A stretch of DNA of 64,000 nt from Aurantiochytrium sp. KH105 (Eukaryota > Sar > Bigyra > Thraustochytrida > Thraustochytriidae), in contig BGKB01000021.1 in assembly GCA_003116975.1 (NCBI GenBank), positions 682,001 through 746,000 on the forward strand, written 5' to 3'. Below the pieces are notes generated by a model. That model searched no databases, was not told the DNA's origin, and saw nothing but the letters and a program-made list of their open reading frames with translations. Positions 40,401 through 49,042 of the stretch are shown here, piece by piece. The translations under genes and the position numbers were made by a program. How positions within the stretch are numbered: the first letter of the stretch is position 1; each line of letters begins with the position of its first letter.

Positions 40401-41793
40401 GGGGTTGTGACGACGTTGAGCCGGCGGTACCGATCGGCACTGCCGCGGCTTTGGAGCTTGGGGCTTTATCTCCCATTTCCTCCTGGCTTGGAATCGACGA
40501 GGCTGAAGCAGGCGGCATCGTTGCTACACTTGCTGCAGATGCCGAGTTTGACGCCGAAGCAGGCGTAGCCAAGGGCGCAAACTGGGATCCAGTAGCAATG
40601 GGCGCAGTGCTCTCACCCGATTTCCTCTGCATCGCTGATGCTCCTGACTTGCCTGTAAAACTCCCAGGAGCAGCCGAGGTTGCGGACGACAAAGTCTGCG
40701 CAGACGGCGCCTCGGTAGATGCTTCGCGAATATTGGCCTCGCCTTTGCTTTGGGGGCTTGCCATGGGCGACGTCAAGCCGGTCTCACTGGTGGCCCCTAG
40801 CATGGTATCCACCTTGAGTTCGGAGCGAATATTGTCCAAGCTCAAAGAGCGAACTTGCGCGCCTGAATTGAGGTCGCCTCCTTCCGCAATCGCGCTAGGA
40901 AGAGCGCTAGGCACCGTGGGCCCTACAGCGTTGTCTTGATTTCCCACCATGAGCGAGGCGGCGCGATGTAGAGGTAGCACCGGGAGGGTTTGACTCAGTG
41001 CTTTGTGAGGATCAGTTTCGTGAATTTCTGATGCCGCGCGCTTGAGAAGTGGGCTCAAGACTTCTTCGTGCTGCATCGAGGGTGGCGGTGGTGTTCGCGA
41101 CATCCCAGCCTTTGGCAGCGTACCAAAGAGACCGCTCTCCCGACTTGGCGATGTGAGGTGGGCATGCGGGCCTGACTGCAAGGTTGGTGGACTAATGACA
41201 GGAGTTCGTGGTGCCGCGGGTGGTGACAGTGGAAACGCAGGCGACGCCGACGAAGGTTCTGCTGGTCTTGACGATGGCACCTGCGCTGAGGCACGCAAGG
41301 CCTCGCCTTTGGCCTCATCAGCATTGCTATCATCTTGGACGGAAGAGCCTGTTGGGGTCTTTGTCGCGGTCGTGGTTGTGGTTGTCGCAGTAGATTTAGC
41401 CTTGATCTTTTTCTTCTTTTTCTTTTTCTTTTTCTTCTCGGCAGCATCGTCTTGATCTGTCGCGGCGGTGGCAGCAGCAGCAGCATCGTCAGCATTCCCA
41501 GCATTACGAGCAGCGCCAGCACTAGCACTCGCACTAGCGCTACTTCCCTTGTTGCTGGTCGCGCCTGCGTCCCCTCCTCGGGACGAGGACTCCGTTTCTG
41601 TCGCTTGGGATGCCGCAGGGGGCGGGGTTTTTAACTTTGTCTGCTGCAAAGCGGGGGTCGGCACCGCCGCTTGCGTAGCCGTGGCCACCGCCGCTCCCGT
41701 CCCTGCTCCTGCTCCTGCTCCCGCTCCGCCCGTCGCAGGCGGGGCTTTGGCCTCGCCGTTCTCGCCGCCGGGGTCGTCGCGCTCGCGCGGCAT
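34465..41793 (-). CDS. IML1: GATOR1 subunit IML1/DEPDC5
   Basis: The ATG at 41793 opens a 2,442-aa single-exon frame, about half again the size of human DEPDC5. A low-complexity N-terminal third contains poly-Lys and Ala/Ser/Gln runs. The family N-terminal domain lies at about 514-730 (KVGDYVEIYHPG, then YVSQGEFWRF and VRESTKFIFRSCSARVFWLVQMS). The von Willebrand-like block is near 1025-1090 (NLCLNILDKHFMDRD, MVLVTAGSGVFEVDRDL), followed by conserved strands near 1665-1812 and a C-terminal domain near 2220-2440 (YHIVIQWMVAGGT, GYAFLHFSDDG). The long spacers are Ser/Asp-rich. GATOR1 inactivates Rag GTPases and so TORC1 upon amino-acid loss. I did not find a clear DEP domain, which sits between the last two blocks in animals. 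Confidence 0.9.
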   Translation of the reverse strand: MPRERDDPGGENGEAKAPPATGGAGAGAGAGTGAAVATATQAAVPTPALQQTKLKTPPPAASQATETESSSRGGDAGATSNKGSSASASASAGAARNAGNADDAAAAATAATDQDDAAEKKKKKKKKKKIKAKSTATTTTTTATKTPTGSSVQDDSNADEAKGEALRASAQVPSSRPAEPSSASPAFPLSPPAAPRTPVISPPTLQSGPHAHLTSPSRESGLFGTLPKAGMSRTPPPPSMQHEEVLSPLLKRAASEIHETDPHKALSQTLPVLPLHRAASLMVGNQDNAVGPTVPSALPSAIAEGGDLNSGAQVRSLSLDNIRSELKVDTMLGATSETGLTSPMASPQSKGEANIREASTEAPSAQTLSSATSAAPGSFTGKSGASAMQRKSGESTAPIATGSQFAPLATPASASNSASAASVATMPPASASSIPSQEEMGDKAPSSKAAAVPIGTAGSTSSQPPTMAQQQQQQQTADGGGEEEDISAKSSSSSSKGIDRRSEQTIENAILTSHTHTDYKSDLVLNLDHFRDLKVGDYVEIYHPGEVDTKRKLLQQVTQVETRGSFTVSLLKSITTNPAFNLHTFQPIVVSKVDAKRYDLCYIEISFKDQYVSQGEFWRFRAAMHGRCCYIGQKLSVNGHNVSVDEMLERGNRPVACGIVRESTKFIFRSCSARVFWLVQMSKEMWNFTEDGELYFERFLNRFVTQVLEKWTAKSVTHRLTVLYFTRTYFDIKPPEGTPAVRMDYDGRYYTDLYHTVVENETRQDWMSLKSLLKREFLKFPRMSKWNGPPQCFARKKSAFGRSAHRHPPPFHVGSVSADNPFRTRGSASAAPDAATRNFNASTSAHQGFSSSLFHGRSQFEKDKSGGNRDDDNDDDEHYEDSVSANEEGNDESGVNDESADEDENENVSFHSSGNSDGDDNGNDDDGNDDDDGDMSGVGELRAPHLPSFSPDMTYAGRNTRHPPLRTSPDMSRSASLDAMHLRLQRSLSHDNAPGSSSKYAPRRRSRVSIGNRTSGVSGSRVSSNRKRVAYGLPGTAQEGNCLEAINLCLNILDKHFMDRDLMRTGQAMVLVTAGSGVFEVDRDLTAITKRRMMDNAIGCDFVSLSRAPLHVAPLFIYKPSLDGSVLDILDRPHPFAAATQYYVAGSPNVPVVISDDDEKKRNRPILPVYNIPHWVHLSFPFHKTSVRPVGGPDVPLEELGTSDTVFAKLQLMTMGSFSWGEQFEPLPDNRMFDLTDSDRSNMPIALVNHLKDFPRHQLLLAPRRKDMKPWFPLVAEQGGLSSVEARSFSLATPSLPPSPTLTGTNVTSGTFQQSHMYVPQRGSPSLQAIYVGDTLRRMSSEGHHHSPMPFISLSESAHASQHQQSRYEQSRNDQSSERYSRMAQAAKEHDAAVFQRPARPQRLHATSMDSASVSVRSNKMGMIRSSSHAAFSTVKANASFIFAPSASGAGGSSSTITSTMNMRSGTRSPRLRRVGDSGEETSARSPREQSPMSKPASPSQLTTSTIEPSTSHHSTMSVSSSLDNRGGKTMRVSSSFTGTGGSLIHRSSASRKSMHHDSRSKVTWAGMSPDRSPGPQMTSQYVPTGSPERTSIIRAALRAGSNGSVGGAPGSGSGSVGLDGGHLSRVWSRGAVAKKGRQSSMQSSSGPSSATSPVSLTPPPNAAINPFDWSIFTSELYQERLTHNRRRWSHLFPTGRFDDESHGVRVEDYEEESSSSDEDDDGASRSGSGKQTKEEVTPLTIESFRLNWKSLQSPGILPLTTDYLPDISVFTQYTRNSYSLTMAEINNSGYETYEDLIMEMVCQRLSQDFQLIVANSSNNNNNNNSNNDDDSRDEDEEASVPENADSDNMRYMLTMGHEIHELWYAADAREVRVARYINKNYDQNKSDEKMEDRKHQDNQDPPIPEWSYEYLLYDSAEGSAQLMKLKFKASGAVFSWNKCDNLLCGYQDDRVASQKRYRRIMLSALPKAPKKGGVSPTGKLAIASTPPTSTVTPVSATSSTAKGAIEGAPNQLPVVPPPTVVAPKSATSARSTSPPMDPTGAPLSRVSLQSELAKIPGVQGKPNAFDALRASGATTGVARLAEDQVLDPATSDTSRHIRVASEDLASTSTAEKAPRLSRMRRHGSAVHTSSTSPSNDLASTVGPPPTNLAGWEPKILSESEETATINGFKKLCEWLNLKTKKGEKVEVKIRRRYTRVPVQQQGNAPDEHSPKESQKAEDMDLLIDDSALEPFTCKGVEVRVELPKKSDRYEWLVLEYDPIFSPYQTYHIVIQWMVAGGTAVQQFSNSLQRKAKLFGVTLQQIPEYCRSTAEVGSRRVLHPFVLPKTVTFPGTPLATNVSLLRTLTTSIKSRLDYASDSVFVVKKTQWPTLVHRNGYAFLHFSDDGIDFLQNRLLATSTQETGVYKATLQAFRDVREFAQRIHMCHSIVKDLADDLFGSLETT

Positions 41794-42381
41794 GGCGCCA
41801 CTTTTCCCGCTCCGCGAACCCTATCAATCCCACGGCCGGGCCGAGCCCGAGGCTGCCCGCAAGCGCGCCCTTTCGCCAGCCCTTTCTTTCGCCCGCCCCT
41901 CCGCACGCACGCCCGCCCGCACGCACGCACGCACGCGCACGCGCGCCGCAGGCCTCGCGACGAAGATCTGCTGCGCTGCTGCTGCTGCTGCTGTTTTTCA
42001 AATCCTCGAGGCGCCTCGGCCTGCTCGGGTGGGTTCAAACCAAAGTTCAAATCCAAACCAAGCGCCAGTGATGACCGACTGACTTGCCAGCGAAGGAAGT
42101 CACGGTTAACGCCGGCATGTATACTATAATACTATAGGTCTGGCCCTCGCGCAGTCGTGATGGTTGACGAGCCGAGCGGCGGCGAGCAGAAGGCGATCTC
42201 ATCTCGGGAGCGCCGCGAGAGCCCGGGAGACCACGGCACCGGAGGCCGCGCGCCGGCAGGCACGCAGGCAGCCGGGCGGGCCTGCAGGGCGGGCTCGCAA
42301 GACGACGGGCGGGCAGCGAGCGGCCAGGCGCTGCTTGCTTGGTGCATCGCACGAAGGAATCAAACTAGCTGCTGCTGCGCG

Positions 42382-42422
<41 letters not shown>

Positions 42423-42491
42423 AAGAGCTGAGCTGGGCGGAGCTGGCTGGGCGAGAGGGCGTGCGTCCTGGACGGATCGCGCACTCGAACG
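41794..42491. promoter_or_regulatory. Divergent promoter region, IML1 and UBA protein
   Basis: About 700 bases with a CACG repeat (about 41905-41942), a CTG run (about 41972-41996) and a GAC trinucleotide array (about 42387-42421). No gene supported. Confidence 0.5.
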
Positions 42492-43961
42492 ATGAATGTG
42501 GACTGGTCGACCGTGAATAGGGTCATTGCGCGCGAGCTGCGCGTCTCCGAGGCACATTTAGAGACCTCGATGCGAGGACCGCCAGCGCGCCTCGCGAGCG
42601 CGTTCTCCAGAACGCAGCTGCAGACGGCGTTGCGCATTCTTCAGCAATACGGCGTTGTCGAGGCATCGTCCGCAAATGCATTGCCGCTGTTGGGGGGGCC
42701 GCAAGGGCCCACAAACCTCTCGCTTGCCACATATATTCTCGCTCTTGCAGGTCCGCATCGAGCGCAGAGTCGATCCTCGCAGACGCAACAACAATCTGCC
42801 GAAAGGAAGAAACGTCCCATCAACCGCAGCATGCAAACAACATTGACAGCGCACGGTGTCGGTAAAAAACAGCGGGTCCAAGATGGCGCGTCCGGCGCAT
42901 CATTGAATTCTTACGAGCAACTCCAGGCGGTGCCGTTCGTGAACGAGCTCGTCGCCGAAACGCAACGCATCAAGGGTCTCGCGCAAGAGCGGAGCCAGCA
43001 AGAGGAGCGAAGCGGGGATGAAGCCAAAAAGGAACCAGCGCGGCTCAGTGAAGTTCCCTCGGCCTCACCCTTTGAAGAGCAGTCCCTGGCCGCTCTAACC
43101 AAGCTCGGATTTTCAGAAAAACGAACGCTCCAGGTGCTTCGTGAGTGCAATGGCGATGTCATGCGCGCTAAGTCACGACTCCTTGAGGATCTTCGCGACT
43201 ATCAGGACATGAAGCAAATGGACCAGAGTCGGGAGCTATCCGAGGTGACGGCACGAGCCGACGAGGCGCGCGCCGACAAAGATCGCCGCGGACAACTTAG
43301 TTATACGGATGTGCTTTCAGCTGGGGTCTTCAAGAATAGCATGCTTCTCGACCATACGATTGGTGTGCCCGTGTTGCGGGAAATTCTTTGTGTAGAACGT
43401 GATGGCGCTGTGGACCTCACACATGCAGAGCTTAGAGACTCGTGCATTAAGCTGCTCGGCTTGGAGTCGCGGTGCTTCAAGTGGTTCGGCGTGGGCACTT
43501 GCGCCTATATAAGCCAAGTCATTCGTCGTATGCGGAAAATGCATCCCGAGGAATTTGACCTAGACTACCTTTCGGACCTGGCGAACGAATTGAATGCTGT
43601 CATCGTGAGCATGCCGGACAAGGCGGGAAACATGCCTGCGCCCTTTGTCAAGGCTCTGTATGAGGTTTCTGACCTCTCTGATCTTCAGCGTCGTTGCGGC
43701 GATGACTGTTTTCTCTCGGGTAAAACACTTCCGAGCATGGACGACGACGACGTCGTTGTAGAAGACGAAATTGCCGCAGCGTCAGCATCGGGGGTCGATG
43801 CAGGGGCGAGCGCGGCCGCTATCGGTGCCGCTCGTCGGAAGCCATCTTCCTCCTCCTCCTCCTCTTCCTCCTCTTCCTCCTCCTCTTCGTCGTCTTCCTC
43901 TACGTCTGCTGGCCATGGGCCTGGTAATCAAAGCAGTACAGATGTTGTCGATTTGACATGA
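42492..43961 (+). CDS. UBA-domain protein with C-terminal SUMO-interacting motif
   Basis: The ATG at 42492 gives 489 aa. Residues about 195-235 fit a UBA fold (FEEQSLAALTKLGFSEKRTLQVLRE...), which binds ubiquitin. The central part (about 270-410) is well structured and Cys/Trp-containing, with a run of helices but no family I recognise. The C-terminus has a long polyserine run from TCC/TCT repeats (about 43846-43903) followed by DVVDLT, a good SUMO-interacting motif. A QTTLTAHG segment near residue 116 resembles a PCNA-box but lacks the two aromatic residues. Ubiquitin plus SUMO reading suggests a nuclear quality-control or DNA-repair role, which is inference. Confidence 0.65.
   Translation: MNVDWSTVNRVIARELRVSEAHLETSMRGPPARLASAFSRTQLQTALRILQQYGVVEASSANALPLLGGPQGPTNLSLATYILALAGPHRAQSRSSQTQQQSAERKKRPINRSMQTTLTAHGVGKKQRVQDGASGASLNSYEQLQAVPFVNELVAETQRIKGLAQERSQQEERSGDEAKKEPARLSEVPSASPFEEQSLAALTKLGFSEKRTLQVLRECNGDVMRAKSRLLEDLRDYQDMKQMDQSRELSEVTARADEARADKDRRGQLSYTDVLSAGVFKNSMLLDHTIGVPVLREILCVERDGAVDLTHAELRDSCIKLLGLESRCFKWFGVGTCAYISQVIRRMRKMHPEEFDLDYLSDLANELNAVIVSMPDKAGNMPAPFVKALYEVSDLSDLQRRCGDDCFLSGKTLPSMDDDDVVVEDEIAAASASGVDAGASAAAIGAARRKPSSSSSSSSSSSSSSSSSSSTSAGHGPGNQSSTDVVDLT
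43846..43905 (+). repeat. Serine-codon repeat (TCC/TCT)
   Basis: A trinucleotide run inside the coding sequence encodes about twenty consecutive serines, just before the SUMO-interacting motif. Confidence 0.9.
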
Positions 43962-44674
43962 TAGAGTCTGTTGTAGTAAAGCATGCCACGTAAAGTAGAG
44001 CAGAACAGAGCAGAGCAGAGCTTGACAGAACAACGACAATAAAAAGCGCATCTTTTCCTTTCATTCCTCTTCTTTCCCGAGCTGAGAGCGGGCGGTCGTG
44101 TTTCTCCGATTCCTCTCCCCCCTTTTCCCCCCTGCTCTTCTATAATACAAAAGACGGTGCACCCTCCGTGCCTGGTTGCTCATTCCTTCCAGAGACGAGG
44201 CCTCTACCACTGGCAGAGGCAGAGGCAGTGTCCCTGCAACGACGGACCTACTTTCGCGCTGTCAAGGTGCCAGGGCTCAAATACGATTCCGGTATCGCGC
44301 GAAGCGCGCAGCGGACCCGGGGTCCTCGCGCCTGCTTGTCCCGGGTACCACCTGCACCGGACCTTGTATAGAGACCACAGTAACGCGCCGGCCCTGCCTG
44401 ACCGCCCGCCGCGAGTGACCGACCGAGTACTACTACTACTTAAGAGACCGAGCAGAACGCCTCGCGCTCGCTCGCTCGCTCGCGCGGCCAGGCAGGCAGG
44501 CAGGCAGGCGCGCGCGCGCGCAGGCCGGAGGGAGGCGGCCCTGCGCGCAGGCGACGGCGCCGCGCGCGGGCAGCCCGGGCCGTTCCAGCCAGGTTTCTTT
44601 CTTTCCTCGCGCATTCGATCGATTGAATCTCTCTCGCACGCGCCGGGACGCGACGGGACGGGACAAAGCACAGC
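43962..44674. other. Intergenic region before the LRR gene
   Basis: Contains AGAGC repeats (about 44001-44022), a TCGC array and a GGCA/GCGC run (about 44469-44522). The Arg/Ala-rich ORFs on both strands are artefacts. No tRNA-like fold was convincing. Confidence 0.5.
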
Positions 44675-46571
44675 ATGCAGCGCGCGCTGACGAGCGTGCG
44701 GGAGGGCGCAGAGGAGCTCTCGCTGGAGGGGCGCTGCCTCAGGGAGATCAACTTGCGCCCCCTGGTGGCTAAGCTTGAGACCAATAAGACCTTGCGGGCG
44801 CTTGATCTTCACGACAATGCGCTGGGGCCTGAGGGGGCCAAAATGCTCGCAGACATGCTCTTGCAAAATGACACGCTTATCGCGCTCAAGTACGTTCGGT
44901 CTGGGCGCTTCTTTTGGCGCACTCAGATAGTTTGGCATGCGCGCAGCGACGATGTCTTTGCAATGCACTTACTCTTATGCCTGTCTTGCGCAAAACAGCG
45001 TCAGCAATAACAACATCGGGGCCGAAGGTGCAAAACATTTTGCCGCGGCAATTAAAAACCCCGCTTTCGCTCTGAGAAATCTCGAGTAAGTTCTTTCCCT
45101 TCATTCCTCCCGATCTTTGTTCTTCTTCTTATCCTTCCGTCTTCAAGCTGGACCAGGCAGGTCGTGCTGCGAGTTGTGTAGTCTAACTTTTTCTTTGTTG
45201 TGCGCGGCGCAAATGAAAGCCTGAGCTGGAACAACATTGGTCCCGTAGGCAGCGAAAAAATTGCCAAAGCGCTCGAGGTCAACCGCAGCCTTGAAAGCTT
45301 GAGGTACGTTTTTCTCAGCGCTTTTCTAGAAATGACTCTCCACTGACTGAAACCCAAACAAACCTCTCAGCCTTCAAAACAATAATATCGGGAGCAGAAG
45401 CCTTCGCACCATCGCCACCGCCGTGGTCCAATCGTCGCTGAAGAAGCTCGATCTCGGCTTCAACGGAATTGTACTTGCCGACATGACTGCTATTGCGAGC
45501 ATGTTGGAGGATGCCCCACTTGTGGATCTCAACCTTTCAAACAACGTCATCGGTCCTCGTGGGGTGAGAGCAATATCTGACGCAATAAACAAGAGCGAAG
45601 CGCTGACAAGTCTCAAGTACGTTACAAATGACTATCGCACATGCATGCGCACAGTAACGTAAGAGGCTGACGCTGCTTCTCGTGTGGTACTAGTCTTCAG
45701 AACACTTCATTGGGCTCCGGCGGCGCGCAGGCGATCGCTGAGGTGATTCAGACCAACCAGAAACTTTTGCATCTCAAGTAAGCTTCGGTCGCGAGAAAGT
45801 TCAGAAATACTTTGTTGAAAAGAGAAAGAGACTGACTCATTGACGAATGTGTTTGTCCGTGCAGCCTTGGATATAACGCAATCGCTGTGACAGGAGCAAG
45901 CGCTCTCGCCGCTGCCTTGAAGAAAACTACATCATTGGAATGCCTCATGTACGTCTCGCGTCGGCACATGACCCAACCTTCAATTGCAGACTAACATGCG
46001 ATCGACGCCAACGCTTCACAGTCTCCCCTTCACACGTTTGGGAAGTGAGGGTCTGCGGCAAATTGCAGAAGCGCTCTGGTCAAATACATCTCTCATAGAG
46101 CTCGAGTAAGTGCCTTTGCACGATGTTTCTCGCTCACCAGGTTGCACAAGACAGTCCGGCTGACCTTACACTTATTGTTTTGCTTTGTTGCTGACGCGCA
46201 GCTTATCCGGCAATCCTTGCGAGGAGGCGGGCACCAAGGCCCTTGAGGATTTGCTTCGTCTCAATACACATTTACAAAAACTCATGTAGGTGTGAATCAA
46301 TGCATGTCCTCTGAGACAAGACGCCTCTTTCCCCGCGTTCGAACAGGTCTGGCTCACTAACTAACTTTGCACTATGAATGGCAGCCTCGCGTGTGCCTCG
46401 CTCAGCGACGATCACGTTGCCAGTCTCGTTCGCGGCCTCGAGGCCAACACAAGCTCGGCTCTTTGCAAGTTTGTTCTCGCAAACAATTCTCTTGGTCCAC
46501 AAAGTAAACGTATTCTACAAGCCACCCAGGAAAAGTTGACGAATCTCAAGGTCATTCTAGACAGCGACTGA
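44675..46571 (+). CDS. Leucine-rich repeat protein (ribonuclease-inhibitor type), nine exons
   Basis: Exons 44675-44889, 44999-45085, 45220-45303, 45371-45616, 45694-45777, 45865-45948, 46022-46105, 46202-46285 and 46385-46571 sum to 1,155 bases, exactly 384 codons plus stop. All eight introns are GT-AG and phase 2. Five internal exons are 84 bases and one is 87, each encoding one 28- to 29-residue LRR of the RI type (pattern LxLxxNxIGxxGAxxIAxAL). Exon 4 (246 bases) holds three fused repeats. The product is a solenoid with no signal peptide, membrane span or NB-ARC region seen. Such proteins act as interaction scaffolds; the partner is unknown. Most other genes here have no introns. Confidence 0.88.
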
Positions 46572-46780
46572 TTTCCAATACTAATATCGAATTGTGTTCT
46601 ATGTTGTGACAGCCAGGCCCCTTTTTATCCTTTCTTTTGTTTCAGGAAAAATATATGCGATCTCGTTCAGTGTGGCCTTGGCAGACAAAGTATAAGTCGC
46701 AATGCGTCTTGGCCCTTGTCGTCAGTATCGATTGCCCATCAATAGTACTAAGAACGCTTGGTCTGGCCCCTCACGCACGC

Positions 46781-48292
46781 TCAAGTTGAGGCTTCTGCTT
46801 TACCATCCGTCCCAGTGACTTCAAGCTTGGGCTTCGCCTCATCTGTGGGTTTCTTCGCCTCCTCTTGCTTCGCGATGGGATTTTGGTCAGATGTCTTTTG
46901 CCGTTTGTTTGTGCTATTTTCCAATTCTCCCTTTTTATCTTCCTGGTCGTCCTTGTCGTTGTCATCGTCGTTGTCGTCATCGTCGTCGCTGTTCGCATTA
47001 GGATGTTGAGCATCGTTAGCGGCAGCAGATGAAGCGGTGCCATTCGCTTTGCCGTCGGAGCGACCTGCTAGCAAAAATGAAGGTCTGGTAGTCTCGATGA
47101 CCTCTTCAAGACTCGATTCGATCGTGCTTGGGCCGTCACGGTGCGCCACGACTCGCTGCGCACCAATACCTGTGAGCATAAGATCAACAAATCGTGCAAA
47201 GCTGGCATCGCGGTCCATTGCGTCCTCCAAAGCCTTCATCTTGCTTGGTGCCTTTTCAATGTCGACAAGAAGGCCAACGAGGCGTGGGTCACGCATGTAA
47301 TTCTGCACCTGCGCGTCATTGTCGAGGCGTGCGAGGACGTCACTCTTGAGACGGAATCCCATGTCGTCGCACAACTTGTCGACGGCCGCGTCAAGAGAGC
47401 GCCCATTCATGAATGAAAGGTCGATGGCTTCGCGAGGTCGCTTGCGCGATGCCGGCGACCCCTCTGAATTTTGCGTCTTTGCCACCGACGCTTCTCCCGA
47501 ACTCTTGCCGGCGTCAGCCCAAACTTCCGGTCGCACCTGGTCGAGAATTTCGCGAAGAGGCGAAGCAGCTTCTTTGAGCGCCTCTGCGTCATCAGAGCAG
47601 GCATCAAATCGATCTCCCGGCGCAAGATAGACGCGGAGCTTGGTCTTGGACGAGATCGACACCTGTGCATTGAGCGGTTTTTCGGACTGGAAGGGTTTTT
47701 TACAGAACCAGAGCTCGGCATTTGCAAGCGGATTTGCAACCAGCTCGGTCTCTTTGCGGTCTGAGCCTGGCACAAGTTTTGATTCCACGCGCGGATCCTT
47801 GACGTCGCTCCCCTCCGTTTCTTCAGAGTGTTCGCCACTTGGTAATTTGTTTGGGGTTGCAGCAGCAGGCGCGCATGCGTCAGCGGTTGTGTCTGCTTCG
47901 TCTGCGAGCGCGACGCCTGCGCTCTCGTTGTGTTCTTGACTAGCCTCCCAGACTTTGTTGAGCTCGCTGGGGTCCACCCGCTTCCTGGCACGTTCATTGG
48001 GAAAGGCGATTGTCGGAAAAGCGGTGGCTACGGCGATTGCAAGCAATCGTTTCTTCGCGTCTCTTGCGTTGCTGTCCTCTGCTCGCTCCGCCTGGCTGCC
48101 CTCTTGCCCTCCGTTGGCCTGGCTTTCGCGCAGCCAGGCATTGGCGGCCTCGGCGACACGAACTTGCAGGCCACACACGTCTCGCACCGCTGTGCGGGCC
48201 TCTGCAGCGCTGATATCGTCGTCGTCCACAACGACCTCTACGCCTCCCCAGAGCGCCGGGCCGCACGCGGGCTGCACGTCAAAGGTCACCAT
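46781..48292 (-). CDS. CFAP298-like protein with STI1-like helical domain
   Basis: The ATG at 48292 gives 503 aa. Residues about 189-225 (AELWFCKKPFQSEKPL, then a KTKLRVYLAP strand) resemble the ubiquitin-like C-terminal part of CFAP298 (Kurly/C21orf59), needed for dynein-arm assembly and ciliary motility. Residues about 321-376 (NYMRDPRLVGLLVDIEKAPSK...) look like an STI1/Hop DP-type domain, found in co-chaperones. The rest is acidic and low complexity, including a long Asp run encoded near 46960-46990. The CFAP298 resemblance is partial, so a co-chaperone of dynein preassembly is a reasonable but unproven reading. Confidence 0.45.
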   Translation of the reverse strand: MVTFDVQPACGPALWGGVEVVVDDDDISAAEARTAVRDVCGLQVRVAEAANAWLRESQANGGQEGSQAERAEDSNARDAKKRLLAIAVATAFPTIAFPNERARKRVDPSELNKVWEASQEHNESAGVALADEADTTADACAPAAATPNKLPSGEHSEETEGSDVKDPRVESKLVPGSDRKETELVANPLANAELWFCKKPFQSEKPLNAQVSISSKTKLRVYLAPGDRFDACSDDAEALKEAASPLREILDQVRPEVWADAGKSSGEASVAKTQNSEGSPASRKRPREAIDLSFMNGRSLDAAVDKLCDDMGFRLKSDVLARLDNDAQVQNYMRDPRLVGLLVDIEKAPSKMKALEDAMDRDASFARFVDLMLTGIGAQRVVAHRDGPSTIESSLEEVIETTRPSFLLAGRSDGKANGTASSAAANDAQHPNANSDDDDDNDDDNDKDDQEDKKGELENSTNKRQKTSDQNPIAKQEEAKKPTDEAKPKLEVTGTDGKAEAST

Positions 48293-49042
48293 GGCAGCCT
48301 TTTTTCCGTTCGTGGTCGCGGTTGTTGTTGTTCTTCTTGTGGTTTTGCTCCCAAGCCGAAGCCAAAATGAGTCCCCGTCTCCAGCGTCCAGTTCGACTGC
48401 AGGCTGGGCGAGGCGAGCAAGTTCGATCGAGACGATCGTCCATCAGCTCGATCGCGAGATGGCGCGCTGCAGCAGCGATCGCGTTTCCTTTCCTTTCTCC
48501 AAGAATGCTATCAGCTCTGCGGCTCCGTGAGGACGCGCGCGCTTTGCGACGTGAGTTTGCTTTTATGGAGGAGTGAAGAGAAAATACGTACGTATACTTG
48601 GCCGAGGCTAGCTGGCATCATCTTGGCGGAGAAACGAGGCCACGTAGACAGACAGACCCACAAGTCGTGCCGGCACGCTCGCCGCAAGAAGAGAGAAACC
48701 GAGAGAGAGCGCGAGAGCGAGATACGGAGTCCTGCGCTTGCTCCTCGGCGCGTACTCTGCGGGCGGAGAAAGAAGTCGAGTGGAAGGAAGCGCAAGGGAT
48801 CAGATCGCGCAGCGCCGCGGAGCGTGGCCGAGCCCGGTCGCTCGAGGTGCCAGAGGAAGCGAGGCTATTTCTTCGCGGCTGCAGAAAAGGAGCAAGCGTG
48901 CGGGACGAAGCAGCTCTCAGGTCGAAGCCCGGGGCTGCGTGGACGTAAAGCAAAGCTACAGTCGAAACGTTTCGACCAAGTCTAGCTTCTCTTTCTCTTG
49001 GAAAGTCACAAGTACTCCTTCTTGGATTTTAATTTGAACACA
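48293..49042. promoter_or_regulatory. Divergent promoter region
   Basis: About 750 bases between the CFAP298-like gene and the membrane protein. Mixed composition with GA-rich stretches (about 48690-48725). No coding signal beyond short overlapping ORFs. Confidence 0.45.
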
